A stretch of 64,000 bases of DNA from JAWPMV01 sp038527215 (GTDB taxonomy: Bacteria; Bacteroidota; Bacteroidia; J057). Location of the stretch: the NCBI GenBank assembly GCA_038527215.1, contig JBCBGC010000006.1, positions 1 through 64,000 on the forward strand, given 5' to 3'. Of this stretch, positions 41,364 to 50,179 are shown one piece after another. Every line of letters starts with the position of its first letter. Position 1 is the first letter of the stretch. A model generated the notes under the pieces. The model was not told the DNA's origin. It was given only the letters and a program-made list of their open reading frames with translations, and made no database searches. Made by a program: the position numbers and the translations under genes.

Positions 41364-42656
41364 ATGCGATACCTACTCCTCTTTCTGCTTTCCCTATCCA
41401 CCCGAACCCTTCTCCCAGGCCAATCCTCGGACACCCATATGCAATGGTTCCAGGACGCCAAACTGGGGATTTTTATCCATTGGGGCATCTATGCGGTAGA
41501 TGGGATAGACGAATCCTGGTCCTTTTTTAACAAATACCTGAGCTATGAGGACTATATGAAACAAACTACAGGCTTTACCGCTGAGAAGTACCAGCCAAAG
41601 GCCTGGGTGGACCTGATAGAGAAAAGTGGTGCCCGCTATGCCGTTTTGACGACCAAGCATCATGATGGGGTAGCGCTCTGGGATACGAAAGCCGGGGAGT
41701 TGAATGTGGTCAAGCAAACTCCGGCCCAGCGAGATTTGGTAGGTCCTTTTGTAGAAGAAATGCGGACAAAAAACCTCAAGGTAGGCCTGTATTATTCGCT
41801 CTCGGATTGGTCTCATCCGGACTATCCCTTGCACCGTAGCCAGGAATACCGCTACCAACCCAAGGATGACCCTGCACGTTGGGCGCGTTTTTTGTCCTTC
41901 CAACGCCAGCAACTCCGCGAACTCTCCACCCAGTATAAACCCGACCTTTACTGGTTCGATGGCGACTGGGAACACGACGCGGCTACGTGGAAATCTGAAG
42001 AACTGCGCAAGGAGTTGAAAGCCGCCCTACCCAATGTCATTCTCAATAGCCGTCTGGCAGGCTATGGAGATTATGCCACCCCGGAAAACGGGGTGCCCAT
42101 CCTTCCGCCAGACAATCCCTATTGGGAGCTCTGTCTCACCATGAACGATTCCTGGGGCTATCAGCCCAATGACCATACATACAAATCCGTCAACCAAATC
42201 ATCCGCATCTTTGCCGACTGCCTGAGCATGGGCGGGAACCTCTTGCTGGACATTGGCCCTAAAGCTGATGGCACCATCCCCGAGGAGCAGGTCGCCATTC
42301 TGGAAGGCCTCGGCCGCTGGACAAAAAAGCATCAGGAAGCCATCTATGGCACACGGGCAGGTTTGCCTACCGGACACTTTTATGGACCGACCACCTTATC
42401 CGCCGATAGCCAGACCTTATATCTCTTTGTCCCGCACCGGCCCAATGGGCCCCTCGTGATCAAAGGCCTCAAAAACAAAGTCAACCGGATACGGGTAGTC
42501 GGACAAGCGACTAAGCTCAGCCACGAAATCTTCAGCAAATACTACTGGAGTGAGGTGCCTGGACTCCTGTATATTGATGTTCCAGCATACACCCAGGCCG
42601 AGGAGGTGACCGTGATTGCTGTGCAGTTAAAAGGGAAGGTAGCCTTGCATCGGTAG
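41364..42656 (+). CDS. Alpha-L-fucosidase (GH29), exported
   Basis: 430 residues with a signal-like N-terminus (LLLFLLSLSTRTLLPGQS). GH29 marks: WFQDAKLGIFIHWGIYAVDG (residues ~30-49), RYAVLTTKHHDGVALWDT (~92), GLYYSLSDWSHPDYPLH (~137), the nucleophile in DLYWFDGDWEHD (Asp199), WELCLTMNDSWGYQPND (~255) and MGGNLLLDIGPKADGTIP (~285). It removes alpha-L-fucose from glycans such as fucosylated host or algal polymers. No sulfatase or SusCD genes adjoin it, so it is not part of a full polysaccharide utilisation locus here. Confidence 0.92.
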   Translation: MRYLLLFLLSLSTRTLLPGQSSDTHMQWFQDAKLGIFIHWGIYAVDGIDESWSFFNKYLSYEDYMKQTTGFTAEKYQPKAWVDLIEKSGARYAVLTTKHHDGVALWDTKAGELNVVKQTPAQRDLVGPFVEEMRTKNLKVGLYYSLSDWSHPDYPLHRSQEYRYQPKDDPARWARFLSFQRQQLRELSTQYKPDLYWFDGDWEHDAATWKSEELRKELKAALPNVILNSRLAGYGDYATPENGVPILPPDNPYWELCLTMNDSWGYQPNDHTYKSVNQIIRIFADCLSMGGNLLLDIGPKADGTIPEEQVAILEGLGRWTKKHQEAIYGTRAGLPTGHFYGPTTLSADSQTLYLFVPHRPNGPLVIKGLKNKVNRIRVVGQATKLSHEIFSKYYWSEVPGLLYIDVPAYTQAEEVTVIAVQLKGKVALHR

Positions 42657-42660
42657 GACA

Positions 42661-44832
42661 TTATTTCACTACCCTGACCGAACCTTTATAAGTATCAAAT
42701 TGCGCCTGCTCGATCAGTTGAAAACTGCTATCTAGGACCGCTATATTGAGCCCCCGCTTCCGCAAGGCGTATTCGGTCTCTCCCAGTCTGATAGAAGCAG
42801 GCAGTGCTCCGGCAGCTCCGCCAGAGGAAAGATGCAGGGAATCCTGCAACACCCAATACCCCAGACTATCGCCGGGTGCCCAGCTTTTTGCGACACTGCC
42901 ATAGTTATTGGCTGCTTCGTGCATCAGCTTTCCACTAGCCCACAGGCTGATGTAGGAGCCGCGGTACCGCAAGGTGTCCAGGCCCGAGCCCCAACTGCGA
43001 AAGGCCAATCGGGTAGGCAACGCTAAGTTAAAGGAGGCTTCTTTAAAGGCGGTGATCAGTACCAGCTGATCCTGATAGCTTTCCATAAAGCCTTCCACAC
43101 TTTGCCAGCGATCCAAATCACGTGGGGCATCTAAATCAGCGAAAGCCTGCAAGGCTTCCGGACGACTCTCTTTGGACAAAAAAGCGATATAACCGTCCCG
43201 GTGAAACCAGCTCACACTGCTATCAGCCCGGGCCTGATCAAAATAACCCAGAAACTCTGGGGTACCGATGTACAGCATATTGGGCTCCAGCGCTCCGTCT
43301 TGAATAGCCTTAAGTTGTCGCTCTCTTTCCTGTAGGCGTTTGAGGTCGTTGGTACGCGCCACGAATCCCGTATTGATGGGCAGCCCATAGCGCTTCGCCA
43401 TCAGGCTAAAAGCAGCGTAATCCTCAATGCTGTGGGCATAATTGATCTGATAGCCGGGCACCATCTGAATTTCGTCTACGTGCTCCATCACTGACATCCA
43501 GCTGGGCTCATCTACATACCAGGCGGGGTTGCGCCAGTAATCATGATGCATTCGGTCAAAAAGCCCTTGCAGATCAAATAACTGCAGGGCAAGGACGCCT
43601 AAAAGCCACCATTTGCGGCCGGGTAGGCGCGTGGCCAGGTAGCAGCTGCCCACCAGAATCAGGTAAAACATCGGCCAGACAAAGCGGCCAGAAGAGCGGA
43701 AGGTCTCGGCTACCTTCAGCGAGCGCCGGGATAGGCGAATTCTAAATAAAACTTCCTCTCCCCAATGAATCCAGGCACTCAGGGCAAAGATCATCATGGC
43801 CAAAGCCACGAGCAGCATGGGCCACCATTTTTTCCAGAAATCGACCGCCAACATCGGTTGACCTGCTTTTCTTTTCTGCCAGCCGCTACGCGTGATTCCT
43901 ACCAGGATGAGTAACATGATCCCCAGTCCCAGATAGGCAAAACCCTCATATTGCCAGTGCACAAAGCCCAACTTCGGCAGCACGGCTCCCATCCCCTGAT
44001 GGTTGAAAAAGGTATTGAGGTTCATGGAGTAGTACCCGAAGCCCTGAGAAGTGGTGGACTGAGTGTCCAGAGAAAAATAGCCAATCACATACCAGCTACC
44101 CAGAACCAATAAGGCCGCCCCACCTGTAGATAACAAAAAGCCCCACCAGGCCAAGCGTTGATCATATACCCACCATTTGAGGCCTAGGGCCAGGGTCATA
44201 CCCAAAACCATGGCCCCTAAATAGGGATGTAACCAGGCCCCGATGAACATGAGGATGCCCTGATACCGGAGAAAATACCACAGGCTTTTTTCCCGATCCG
44301 AATCCATGAAGAGATACATAGAAGCCAGCAGCAACCAGTGGCCACACAAAGCCACATGGCTGGCCCGGAAAATCAAGACCGGACTGATACAGAACAGGAA
44401 GGTGCCCAGGGCTTTGCTCCAACTATCCTCCCAGCCCAGACGCTTGAGGATGGGCCAGGCATAGATACCTTGCAGCAAGAAGCACATCCCCAACCAGGGC
44501 CCCAAAAACTGAAAATCCTCGGGTAGAATAGGGGAAAGTAGCTTTAAGGGAATACTCAATAAAGGAATACTATCGGTATAGCCTATATTGGTGCCGAGGG
44601 GATACCAATAAAGAGAAGTCTCTCCCAAGGGGAAGCCCCAGGGACTGATTCGGAAATATTCCCAACCGATGTAATGATGGACCGGATCTCCCCAAAACAT
44701 GGAAAGATAGTTGAGCGGATTAAGGACCCGGAGGTGATAGCAGTAGTGAAAGATCAGCAACACCCCCACACTCAACAAGGCGATAGACAGCCCATGTTGA
44801 AGCTTGTTTTGGAGGTTTGAGGAGGAGATCAT
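42661..44832 (-). CDS. Large multi-pass membrane protein (DUF6311/glycosyltransferase-C-like)
   Basis: 723 residues from 44832. About a dozen membrane segments fill residues ~10-430 (LSIALLSVGVLLIFHYCY, LGMCFLLQGIYAWPILK, LLLASMYLFM, LGAMVLGMTLALGLKWWVY, WPMLLVALAMMIFALSAWI). Early WGDPVHHYIGWEYFRISPWG contains the Asp-rich first loop typical of GT-C lipid-linked sugar transferases and of DUF6311. The C-terminal ~290 residues are soluble and periplasmic (YQINYAHSIEDYAAFSLMAK). It may transfer a sugar from a polyprenyl carrier to a surface glycan, but this is inference from layout. Divergent from the serine hydrolase gene. Confidence 0.72.
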   Translation of the reverse strand: MISSSNLQNKLQHGLSIALLSVGVLLIFHYCYHLRVLNPLNYLSMFWGDPVHHYIGWEYFRISPWGFPLGETSLYWYPLGTNIGYTDSIPLLSIPLKLLSPILPEDFQFLGPWLGMCFLLQGIYAWPILKRLGWEDSWSKALGTFLFCISPVLIFRASHVALCGHWLLLASMYLFMDSDREKSLWYFLRYQGILMFIGAWLHPYLGAMVLGMTLALGLKWWVYDQRLAWWGFLLSTGGAALLVLGSWYVIGYFSLDTQSTTSQGFGYYSMNLNTFFNHQGMGAVLPKLGFVHWQYEGFAYLGLGIMLLILVGITRSGWQKRKAGQPMLAVDFWKKWWPMLLVALAMMIFALSAWIHWGEEVLFRIRLSRRSLKVAETFRSSGRFVWPMFYLILVGSCYLATRLPGRKWWLLGVLALQLFDLQGLFDRMHHDYWRNPAWYVDEPSWMSVMEHVDEIQMVPGYQINYAHSIEDYAAFSLMAKRYGLPINTGFVARTNDLKRLQERERQLKAIQDGALEPNMLYIGTPEFLGYFDQARADSSVSWFHRDGYIAFLSKESRPEALQAFADLDAPRDLDRWQSVEGFMESYQDQLVLITAFKEASFNLALPTRLAFRSWGSGLDTLRYRGSYISLWASGKLMHEAANNYGSVAKSWAPGDSLGYWVLQDSLHLSSGGAAGALPASIRLGETEYALRKRGLNIAVLDSSFQLIEQAQFDTYKGSVRVVK

Positions 44833-44909
44833 GAGTGGAAAAATAATCAAAAGTATCTTTCCGCTACAAACCTGTGCAACGCAATTCAATCAAAGCCCAT
44901 CTGCCATAT

Positions 44910-45962
44910 ATGAAAAGATTCCTCCTCATTATCCTGCTAAGCCACTTTACCTGGAGCTACGGGCTGGGCCAGGTTCCCTGGCCGAAAGCAAGCCTGGCAG
45001 AAGCAGCATTGGATTCTACCATTCTTCATGCCTCCCTGAATCAATTTCCAGATTTCCGGGAGCACGGGGTCTACAGTTGGCTGATCCTCAAAGAGGGCAA
45101 GTTGGTCTGGGAAACATACTTTGGCCCGCAGGATGGCATGCAAAAGCACGACTTACGTTCCGCCACCAAAAGCATCACGGCCTTGCTGGTGGGGATAGCC
45201 CTGGAAAAAGGCATCCTTCAGTCGGTAGAGGATCCCATCCGAACATACCTGGCTCCGACCTATCATGTACCCCCTGCTTTTGACTCCGTCACTATCCACC
45301 ATCTGCTCTCCATGACCGCAGGCCTGGACTGTGATGACGGGGATCGTTCGACCAAAGGGCAGGAAGATCGCATGTATCGCAAAAAAGACTGGACCCAGTA
45401 TTTTCTCAATCTTTCCCGGACCTGGCCGGTTGGGGATAGCCTGCGCTACTGTACAGGCGGGGTCGTGGCTTTGGGCGAAATCCTGCGTCTGGCCAGTGGT
45501 CGGGAGGTTTCAGCGCTGGCGGAGGAATGGCTCTTTGCGCCCTTGGGCATCACCGATTACCGCTGGAGTCGCTATGACCGGGACCGGAAAATAGATACCG
45601 GCGGGCATTTGTATCTCCGACCCATCGACCTGGCCAAGTTGGGACAGTTGGTGTTGCAGGAAGGGGTATGGCAGGACCAAAGGCTGGTCTCAGCCGCCTG
45701 GGTGAAACGCTGTCTTGCCTGGATGCACACTTGGCCGAATGGCGTCGGCTATGGCTATCTCTGGCGAACCACGGACTTACCACATCCTTCCGGAAAAGTG
45801 CGCGTGCATTACGCACAAGGCAATGGAGGACAGGTGTGTTTTGTGGTGCCGGAGGCAGATATGGTAGTAGTTTTTACCGGAAAAAATTACAATTCTCCCA
45901 AGGCCAGTATTCCCTACCAAATCTTTCAGCATGCGGTTTTGCCAGCCTGGAAATCCCCATAA
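44910..45962 (+). CDS. Exported serine hydrolase (beta-lactamase/class C-like)
   Basis: 350 residues from 44910 with a signal peptide (LLSHFTWSYGLGQ). The SxxK motif is SATK (Ser84, Lys87); YCTGG near residue 190 sits where YxN is usual, and QGNGGQVCFV near 310 replaces the KTG box. The overall frame (HHLLSMTAGLDCDDGDRSTK, LFAPLGITDYRW, LYLRPIDLAKLGQLVLQEG) matches the AmpC-like 'serine hydrolase' (Beta-lactamase) family that includes esterases and D-aminopeptidases. Antibiotic resistance is not implied. It is divergent from the membrane protein gene. Confidence 0.88.
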   Translation: MKRFLLIILLSHFTWSYGLGQVPWPKASLAEAALDSTILHASLNQFPDFREHGVYSWLILKEGKLVWETYFGPQDGMQKHDLRSATKSITALLVGIALEKGILQSVEDPIRTYLAPTYHVPPAFDSVTIHHLLSMTAGLDCDDGDRSTKGQEDRMYRKKDWTQYFLNLSRTWPVGDSLRYCTGGVVALGEILRLASGREVSALAEEWLFAPLGITDYRWSRYDRDRKIDTGGHLYLRPIDLAKLGQLVLQEGVWQDQRLVSAAWVKRCLAWMHTWPNGVGYGYLWRTTDLPHPSGKVRVHYAQGNGGQVCFVVPEADMVVVFTGKNYNSPKASIPYQIFQHAVLPAWKSP

Positions 45963-45995
45963 AAAAAAGCCCCGGCCTGGGCGGCCGGGAGCTTC
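45961..45995. terminator. Terminator between convergent genes
   Basis: GCCCCGGCC (45969-45977) pairs with GGCCGGGAGC (45983-45992) over a 5-base loop. Eight A residues on the left make an intrinsic terminator for the minus-strand gene; it may also stop the plus-strand hydrolase transcript. Confidence 0.75.
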
Positions 45996-46013
45996 CTTTC
46001 TAAAAAGAAATCC

Positions 46014-46589
46014 CTAATTCTGCTGGTAACGAGCTTTGGCTCTTTTCATGCACTCCCACATGCAGCGCTGGTAGGCCTGGAAGGCTTTCTGTGCCTGCTG
46101 AAGGGTGGTTCCAGTGATGCTTTGTCCGCCCGGCCCGGTTACGGTGAATACTTTCAGGGCTGGGTGATTCCGGATTTTATCTTTGCAGTGTTGGTTGCAC
46201 TTAGCGAGGGCTTTTTTGCGGGGACTCAGGCTGGTACCGCTCTGACCGTCAGGAATGATGCGGTCGAAGGCAAAGCGCCAGAAAGGAAGGGTACCGGGTT
46301 TGGCTTGCTTCAGGCTAATAACAGGGTTGCCGTTCACATTTTTCACGCGTCCTTTTCCTAACACTTGTCCGTTGGCACTTTTCAGTAAGATGCTCACCTG
46401 ACCTTGCTCTTTGCGGATGGTAACCACCGCTCTTTTGTTAGCAGATTCGAGGGTGTAGGTCGCTTGGGTGTAGGATTCTACTTCGTTCACGACTACAGCG
46501 CTACCGCCCTGGGCCATGCTCAGGCTCATACCAGCTAAGACAAAAAAGCTCAGGAGCCATGTGGTTTGAAATGATTTTAAAAAGTTCAT
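46014..46589 (-). CDS. Secreted protein with twin CX3C motif
   Basis: 191 residues with a signal peptide (LSFFVLAGMSLSMAQ). The first ~100 mature residues are strand-rich (AVVTIRKEQGQVSILLKSA, GRVKNVNGNPVISLKQA). The end is helical, with CNQHC near residue 132 and CMWEC near 178, a twin CX3C pattern that could form a helical hairpin held by two disulfides. The C-terminus is basic (MKRAKARYQQN). I recognise no family. The gene is followed by a strong terminator. Confidence 0.72.
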   Translation of the reverse strand: MNFLKSFQTTWLLSFFVLAGMSLSMAQGGSAVVVNEVESYTQATYTLESANKRAVVTIRKEQGQVSILLKSANGQVLGKGRVKNVNGNPVISLKQAKPGTLPFWRFAFDRIIPDGQSGTSLSPRKKALAKCNQHCKDKIRNHPALKVFTVTGPGGQSITGTTLQQAQKAFQAYQRCMWECMKRAKARYQQN

Positions 46590-46699
46590 CTGTGTTTGAT
46601 TGTAAGTGATTGTTGTTGTTGTGTTGCCAGCTAGACTGGCTTTCGGAGATTGGTAACCGCGAAGGTGAAAAGTGTAACCTGGGGGAGGGCTTTTTTTCG

Positions 46700-46745
46700 A
46701 AAAAAAAGAAATCAGCCACCTGGACGGTTAATCCAAGTGGCTGAT
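46700..46745 (-). terminator. Intrinsic terminator for the sortilin-like gene
   Basis: ATCAGCCAC (46711-46719) and GTGGCTGAT (46737-46745) form a long stem with inner TGGA/TCCA pairing. On the minus strand it is followed by a T-rich run (46700-46708). Confidence 0.75.
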
Positions 46746-46779
46746 ATTGAGTGATTTGGCTTAGGTTCCGGGTGGGGAA

Positions 46780-49700
46780 TTATTTTTCTGCCAGCCAACG
46801 ACCATAGCGTTGTTGCCATTTAGCCCAGCTATCCTGCAGGGTGGCGAATCTGGCGGTCACATCCTGCCCCGGCAATTGGTCTGCCTGGCTGATGATGCCG
46901 TAGAGATACCTCATCTGGGCGATCAGCATAGGTTGGGTATAGTTGCCTTTGGCTTGTACCAGCGCTCCGTGCGCCTCTTTGAGCTTGGTCAGTTTTTTCT
47001 GATCCGCTTTGCTCAACTCCTCTTCCGCTTTTTCGAGCTTCTTAATTTGTTCTTGTAGCTTAAAGGCCTGCTTTTTCGCGCTTGATTGCAAAGCGATCAG
47101 TTCCAGACAGAGAGCTTCCTGCTGCTGCATATGAGCAAGAGTAGTCCCATTGGCCAGGACCTTGGGGTCGGCTTTGATGATGACTGGCTGTTCATACTTT
47201 TTGCCCGATACCCCTAAACTGAGGGTATAGGTCCCAGGAGAAATATAAGGACCTCTCCGAAAGGCTGAAGTAGGTTTGGCATCCCAGGCGCCCCAGTGGC
47301 GCATATCCCAACGAAAGCGATTCAGGCCTGCCTTTGCCGTTAGCCGTGGCTGAGCCGGGGGGCTAACCAGGTTGGTGGCCATGTTGCGAACCTCTTCCTT
47401 TTCTTCCTCCTCTTTTTTCTCTTTCTTCTTTTTCTTTTCCTCGATCTGGGTGAACGACATGATGACCATGCCTTTCTCATCCTGGATATCCAGGACCACT
47501 GGCCCCTCAAAACCTTCTGGCAAATAATAATCGATGATCACCCCAGGCGCAGGGTAGGAGGGAGCCTGAGACATGCCTCCCCGGCCACTACGATAGCGGT
47601 AGCGATAGGTAGTTTTGGGAGCAAAGAGACGGGCTTCCCCATCGTCTGCCAGGGGCATATCCTGGTGCAGGGAATGGATGTTGTCCAGAATCCAGAAAGA
47701 GCGTCCCATGGTGGAAAGGACCAGGTCATTGCGATGGACCTTGATATCGGTAACCGGGGTAATGGGGAGGTTTTGCTGGAAGGATTGCCAACTGGCGCCA
47801 TCATCCATGGAGATGAATAAGCCCCATTCGGTACCCGCATACAAAATGCCTTCTTTGCCGGGGTCTTCTCGGACTACTCGTACCGGTGCATCCTGCGGGA
47901 ATCCACTATCAGGGCCACTGAGCAAAGTCCAGTTTTTACCCAGATTGTCGGTGCGGTAGATATAGGGCTTCCAGTCGCCCAGTTGGTAGCGCAGGACGGT
48001 TACATAAGCTTTGTCGCGTTGGTGGGGCGAAGGCTCGACACAGTCTACTCTTCCGCCTGGAGCCAGGCCTTTGGGGGTGACTTTCTTCCACTTTTTCCCG
48101 CCATTCTCGGTGACATGTACAGGACCGTCATTGGCTCCTACCCAGATTACGCCCTGCGCAAGTTGAGATTCCCGGATGGCATAAATGGTAGAATAAAATT
48201 CTTCCCCAGTAATGTCATTGGTGATGGGAAAGCCAGACCTTACCTGGGTTTCTTTGGTGAAAGCTGTCAGGTCGGGCGAAATCCGTTCCCAGGTTACCCC
48301 CTCATCTCTACTGGTGTGCACAAACTGAGAGCAATGGTAAATCAAGTCTGGATCATGGGGAGAAACATGGATGGGAGAAACCCGCTGGAACCGCAACGTT
48401 AGGTCCCTGGGATTGTGCCCGTACATATTGGCAGCTTCCACCTCGTAGCGTTTCTCTTGCCCGGTCAGTTTATTAAACACCGTAAAACGGCCTTTACAGT
48501 TGGCATACACGATATGGGGTTTGCCGGGTTTGGGCACCGCCGGACCGGTTTCGCAACCGCCCGTATTCATGATCAAACCGGAGCTGCCTAGCTGGTGGGC
48601 ATTGGGCGGCAGGCTGGGCACGGAAACGGTGGTATAGTTGTCCTGCTGGCCCGCGTACAGCCAGTAGGGATATTGGTCGTCTACCTCTACCTGATACAGC
48701 TCTGCGGTGGGTTGGTTAAACTGGGTGGACCAGGTTTTGCCGCCATTGTGGGAGACATTGGCCCCGCCATCGTTAGACTGGACCAGCAGCTCGGGGTTGT
48801 CAGGATTGATCCAGATATCGTGGTGGTCGCCATGCGGGGCGGAACGGTTTTTCCAGGTCTTGCCCCCGTCCGTAGATTTGGAATAGCGGGTCGCCAGAAT
48901 ATGAATGACCTCTGGATCTTTGGGATCGACTTCCAGGTTGGTGTAATAAAAAGGCCGGGTCCGCAGCACAGGTTTGTTGGACACCAAAGCAAAAGTATCT
49001 CCTCGATTTTCGGACACATACAGACCGCCTTCTTCCCCCGGCGCTTCCACCAAAGCATAGAGGCGTTCCGGCTTTACCGGAGAAACCGCCAGGTCAATTT
49101 TTCCCATCAGCTTGGGAAGGCCCTTTTGCAAGCGATTCCAGCTATCTCCACCATCTGTGGAAACATAAATGCCGTCTTGGTCGCTGCCGCTAATGATGGT
49201 CCAGGGCTTTCTTTCCGTCCGCCAGACTGTCGCATAGATGCGGTTGGGATCATCTGGGGCAAATTCCAGGTCAACGGCACCCACACTATCTGCGATAAAG
49301 AGGACTTTTTCCCAATTGTCGCCGCCATCTTTCGAACGAAAAACCCCTCGCTCAGCATTCTTTTGGAATCCTTGTCCGATGGCTGCCACAAACACCACAT
49401 TGGCATCGGTGGGATGAACTTCGATAGCCCCGATATGGCCACTTTCTTTGAGGCCAATGTGGGTCCAGTTTTTTCCGGCGTCCTTGGAGCGGTACACCCC
49501 ATCTCCCCGGATGACATTACTGCGCATGCCATCAGAGCCGGTTCCAACATAGACGATTTTGTCATCGGAAGGAGCCACCCGAATCGCCCCAATAGAAGGG
49601 GAACGAAAATGACCATCTGAGATGTTTTTCCAGGAAGTGCCGTAATCCACGGTTTTCCATACGCCTCCTCCGGTAGCGCCCATGTAGAAGGTATTCGGCT

Positions 49701-49869
49701 GACTGCGGACACCAGCCACAGTGGTCACCCGTCCTCCGCGGGTAGGGCCGACATAGCGGTACTGTAAAGCATCGAAAGGCCCTTTTTCTGTTTCCTGGGC
49801 CCAAGAAAAATCAGGGAAAAAAAGCAGGAAGCTCAGGCTTCCCAGCATATACGTAAGGTAGCGTAGCAT
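46780..49869 (-). CDS. Exported sortilin/VPS10-like beta-propeller protein
   Basis: 1,029 residues with a signal peptide (LGSLSFLLFFPDFSWAQ). Many BNR/Asp-box-like blades follow: GATGGGVWKTVDYGTSWKNI (~60-79), GVYRSKDAGKNWTHIGL, RGVFRSKDGGDNWEKVLFI, GIYVSTDGGDSWNRLQ, GLYVSENRGDTFALV, ATRYSKSTDGGKTWKN, EWGLFISMDDGASWQSF. This matches the sortilin N-terminal/WD40-YVTN-BNR family of Bacteroidota exoproteins often labelled glycosyl hydrolase, though no catalytic residues are defined. Residues ~800-825 form a Lys/Glu-rich stretch, followed by a ~200-residue helical tail. It is probably a peptide- or ligand-binding periplasmic or secreted protein. Confidence 0.85.
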   Translation of the reverse strand: MLRYLTYMLGSLSFLLFFPDFSWAQETEKGPFDALQYRYVGPTRGGRVTTVAGVRSQPNTFYMGATGGGVWKTVDYGTSWKNISDGHFRSPSIGAIRVAPSDDKIVYVGTGSDGMRSNVIRGDGVYRSKDAGKNWTHIGLKESGHIGAIEVHPTDANVVFVAAIGQGFQKNAERGVFRSKDGGDNWEKVLFIADSVGAVDLEFAPDDPNRIYATVWRTERKPWTIISGSDQDGIYVSTDGGDSWNRLQKGLPKLMGKIDLAVSPVKPERLYALVEAPGEEGGLYVSENRGDTFALVSNKPVLRTRPFYYTNLEVDPKDPEVIHILATRYSKSTDGGKTWKNRSAPHGDHHDIWINPDNPELLVQSNDGGANVSHNGGKTWSTQFNQPTAELYQVEVDDQYPYWLYAGQQDNYTTVSVPSLPPNAHQLGSSGLIMNTGGCETGPAVPKPGKPHIVYANCKGRFTVFNKLTGQEKRYEVEAANMYGHNPRDLTLRFQRVSPIHVSPHDPDLIYHCSQFVHTSRDEGVTWERISPDLTAFTKETQVRSGFPITNDITGEEFYSTIYAIRESQLAQGVIWVGANDGPVHVTENGGKKWKKVTPKGLAPGGRVDCVEPSPHQRDKAYVTVLRYQLGDWKPYIYRTDNLGKNWTLLSGPDSGFPQDAPVRVVREDPGKEGILYAGTEWGLFISMDDGASWQSFQQNLPITPVTDIKVHRNDLVLSTMGRSFWILDNIHSLHQDMPLADDGEARLFAPKTTYRYRYRSGRGGMSQAPSYPAPGVIIDYYLPEGFEGPVVLDIQDEKGMVIMSFTQIEEKKKKKEKKEEEEKEEVRNMATNLVSPPAQPRLTAKAGLNRFRWDMRHWGAWDAKPTSAFRRGPYISPGTYTLSLGVSGKKYEQPVIIKADPKVLANGTTLAHMQQQEALCLELIALQSSAKKQAFKLQEQIKKLEKAEEELSKADQKKLTKLKEAHGALVQAKGNYTQPMLIAQMRYLYGIISQADQLPGQDVTARFATLQDSWAKWQQRYGRWLAEK

Positions 49870-49977
49870 GTCTGTCTAGTTTAAAGCAAGCTCCAGGGTT
49901 TGGGGACAAAAATCCTTAACCCAGCTAAAAAATTACGGGTAAACGGGATTAATCGGAAATCTCGGAAGATTTTTTCT

Positions 49978-50046
49978 GCTATCGTCCCGGAATAATCGGC
50001 TATCGTCCCATAATAAGACGAATAAATGTCCCATAATGGGACGATT
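49978..50046. promoter_or_regulatory. Cluster of GTCCCATAATGGGAC-like palindromes
   Basis: GTCCCATAATGGGAC (50028-50042) is a perfect palindrome. TCGTCCCATAATAAGACGA (50003-50021) and TCGTCCCGGAATAATCGG (49982-49999) are variants about 20-25 bases apart, on one DNA face. They lie in the 310-base divergent gap between the sortilin-like and FtsX genes, otherwise empty. Regulator unknown. Confidence 0.5.
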
Positions 50047-50179
50047 TTGGCAAGTTCTTAAGGCCTATGTGCCTGTAAGGCATTGAAGGTGAATGGATTG
50101 CAAAATGGTACGGCTCTTGGGTAAGTAAAAACAGCATTAGGACACATTCGCAATTTTCTTTACCTTCTGATCCAGCCCT

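Noticed and set aside
44910..45962. Antibiotic-degrading class C beta-lactamase
   Set aside because: SxxK is present, but the YxN and KTG boxes are replaced; the general serine hydrolase label is safer.
48595..49620. 341-codon plus-strand frame opposite the sortilin-like gene
   Set aside because: Antisense to propeller blades with clear Asp-box motifs; the reading has no start context or domain pattern.
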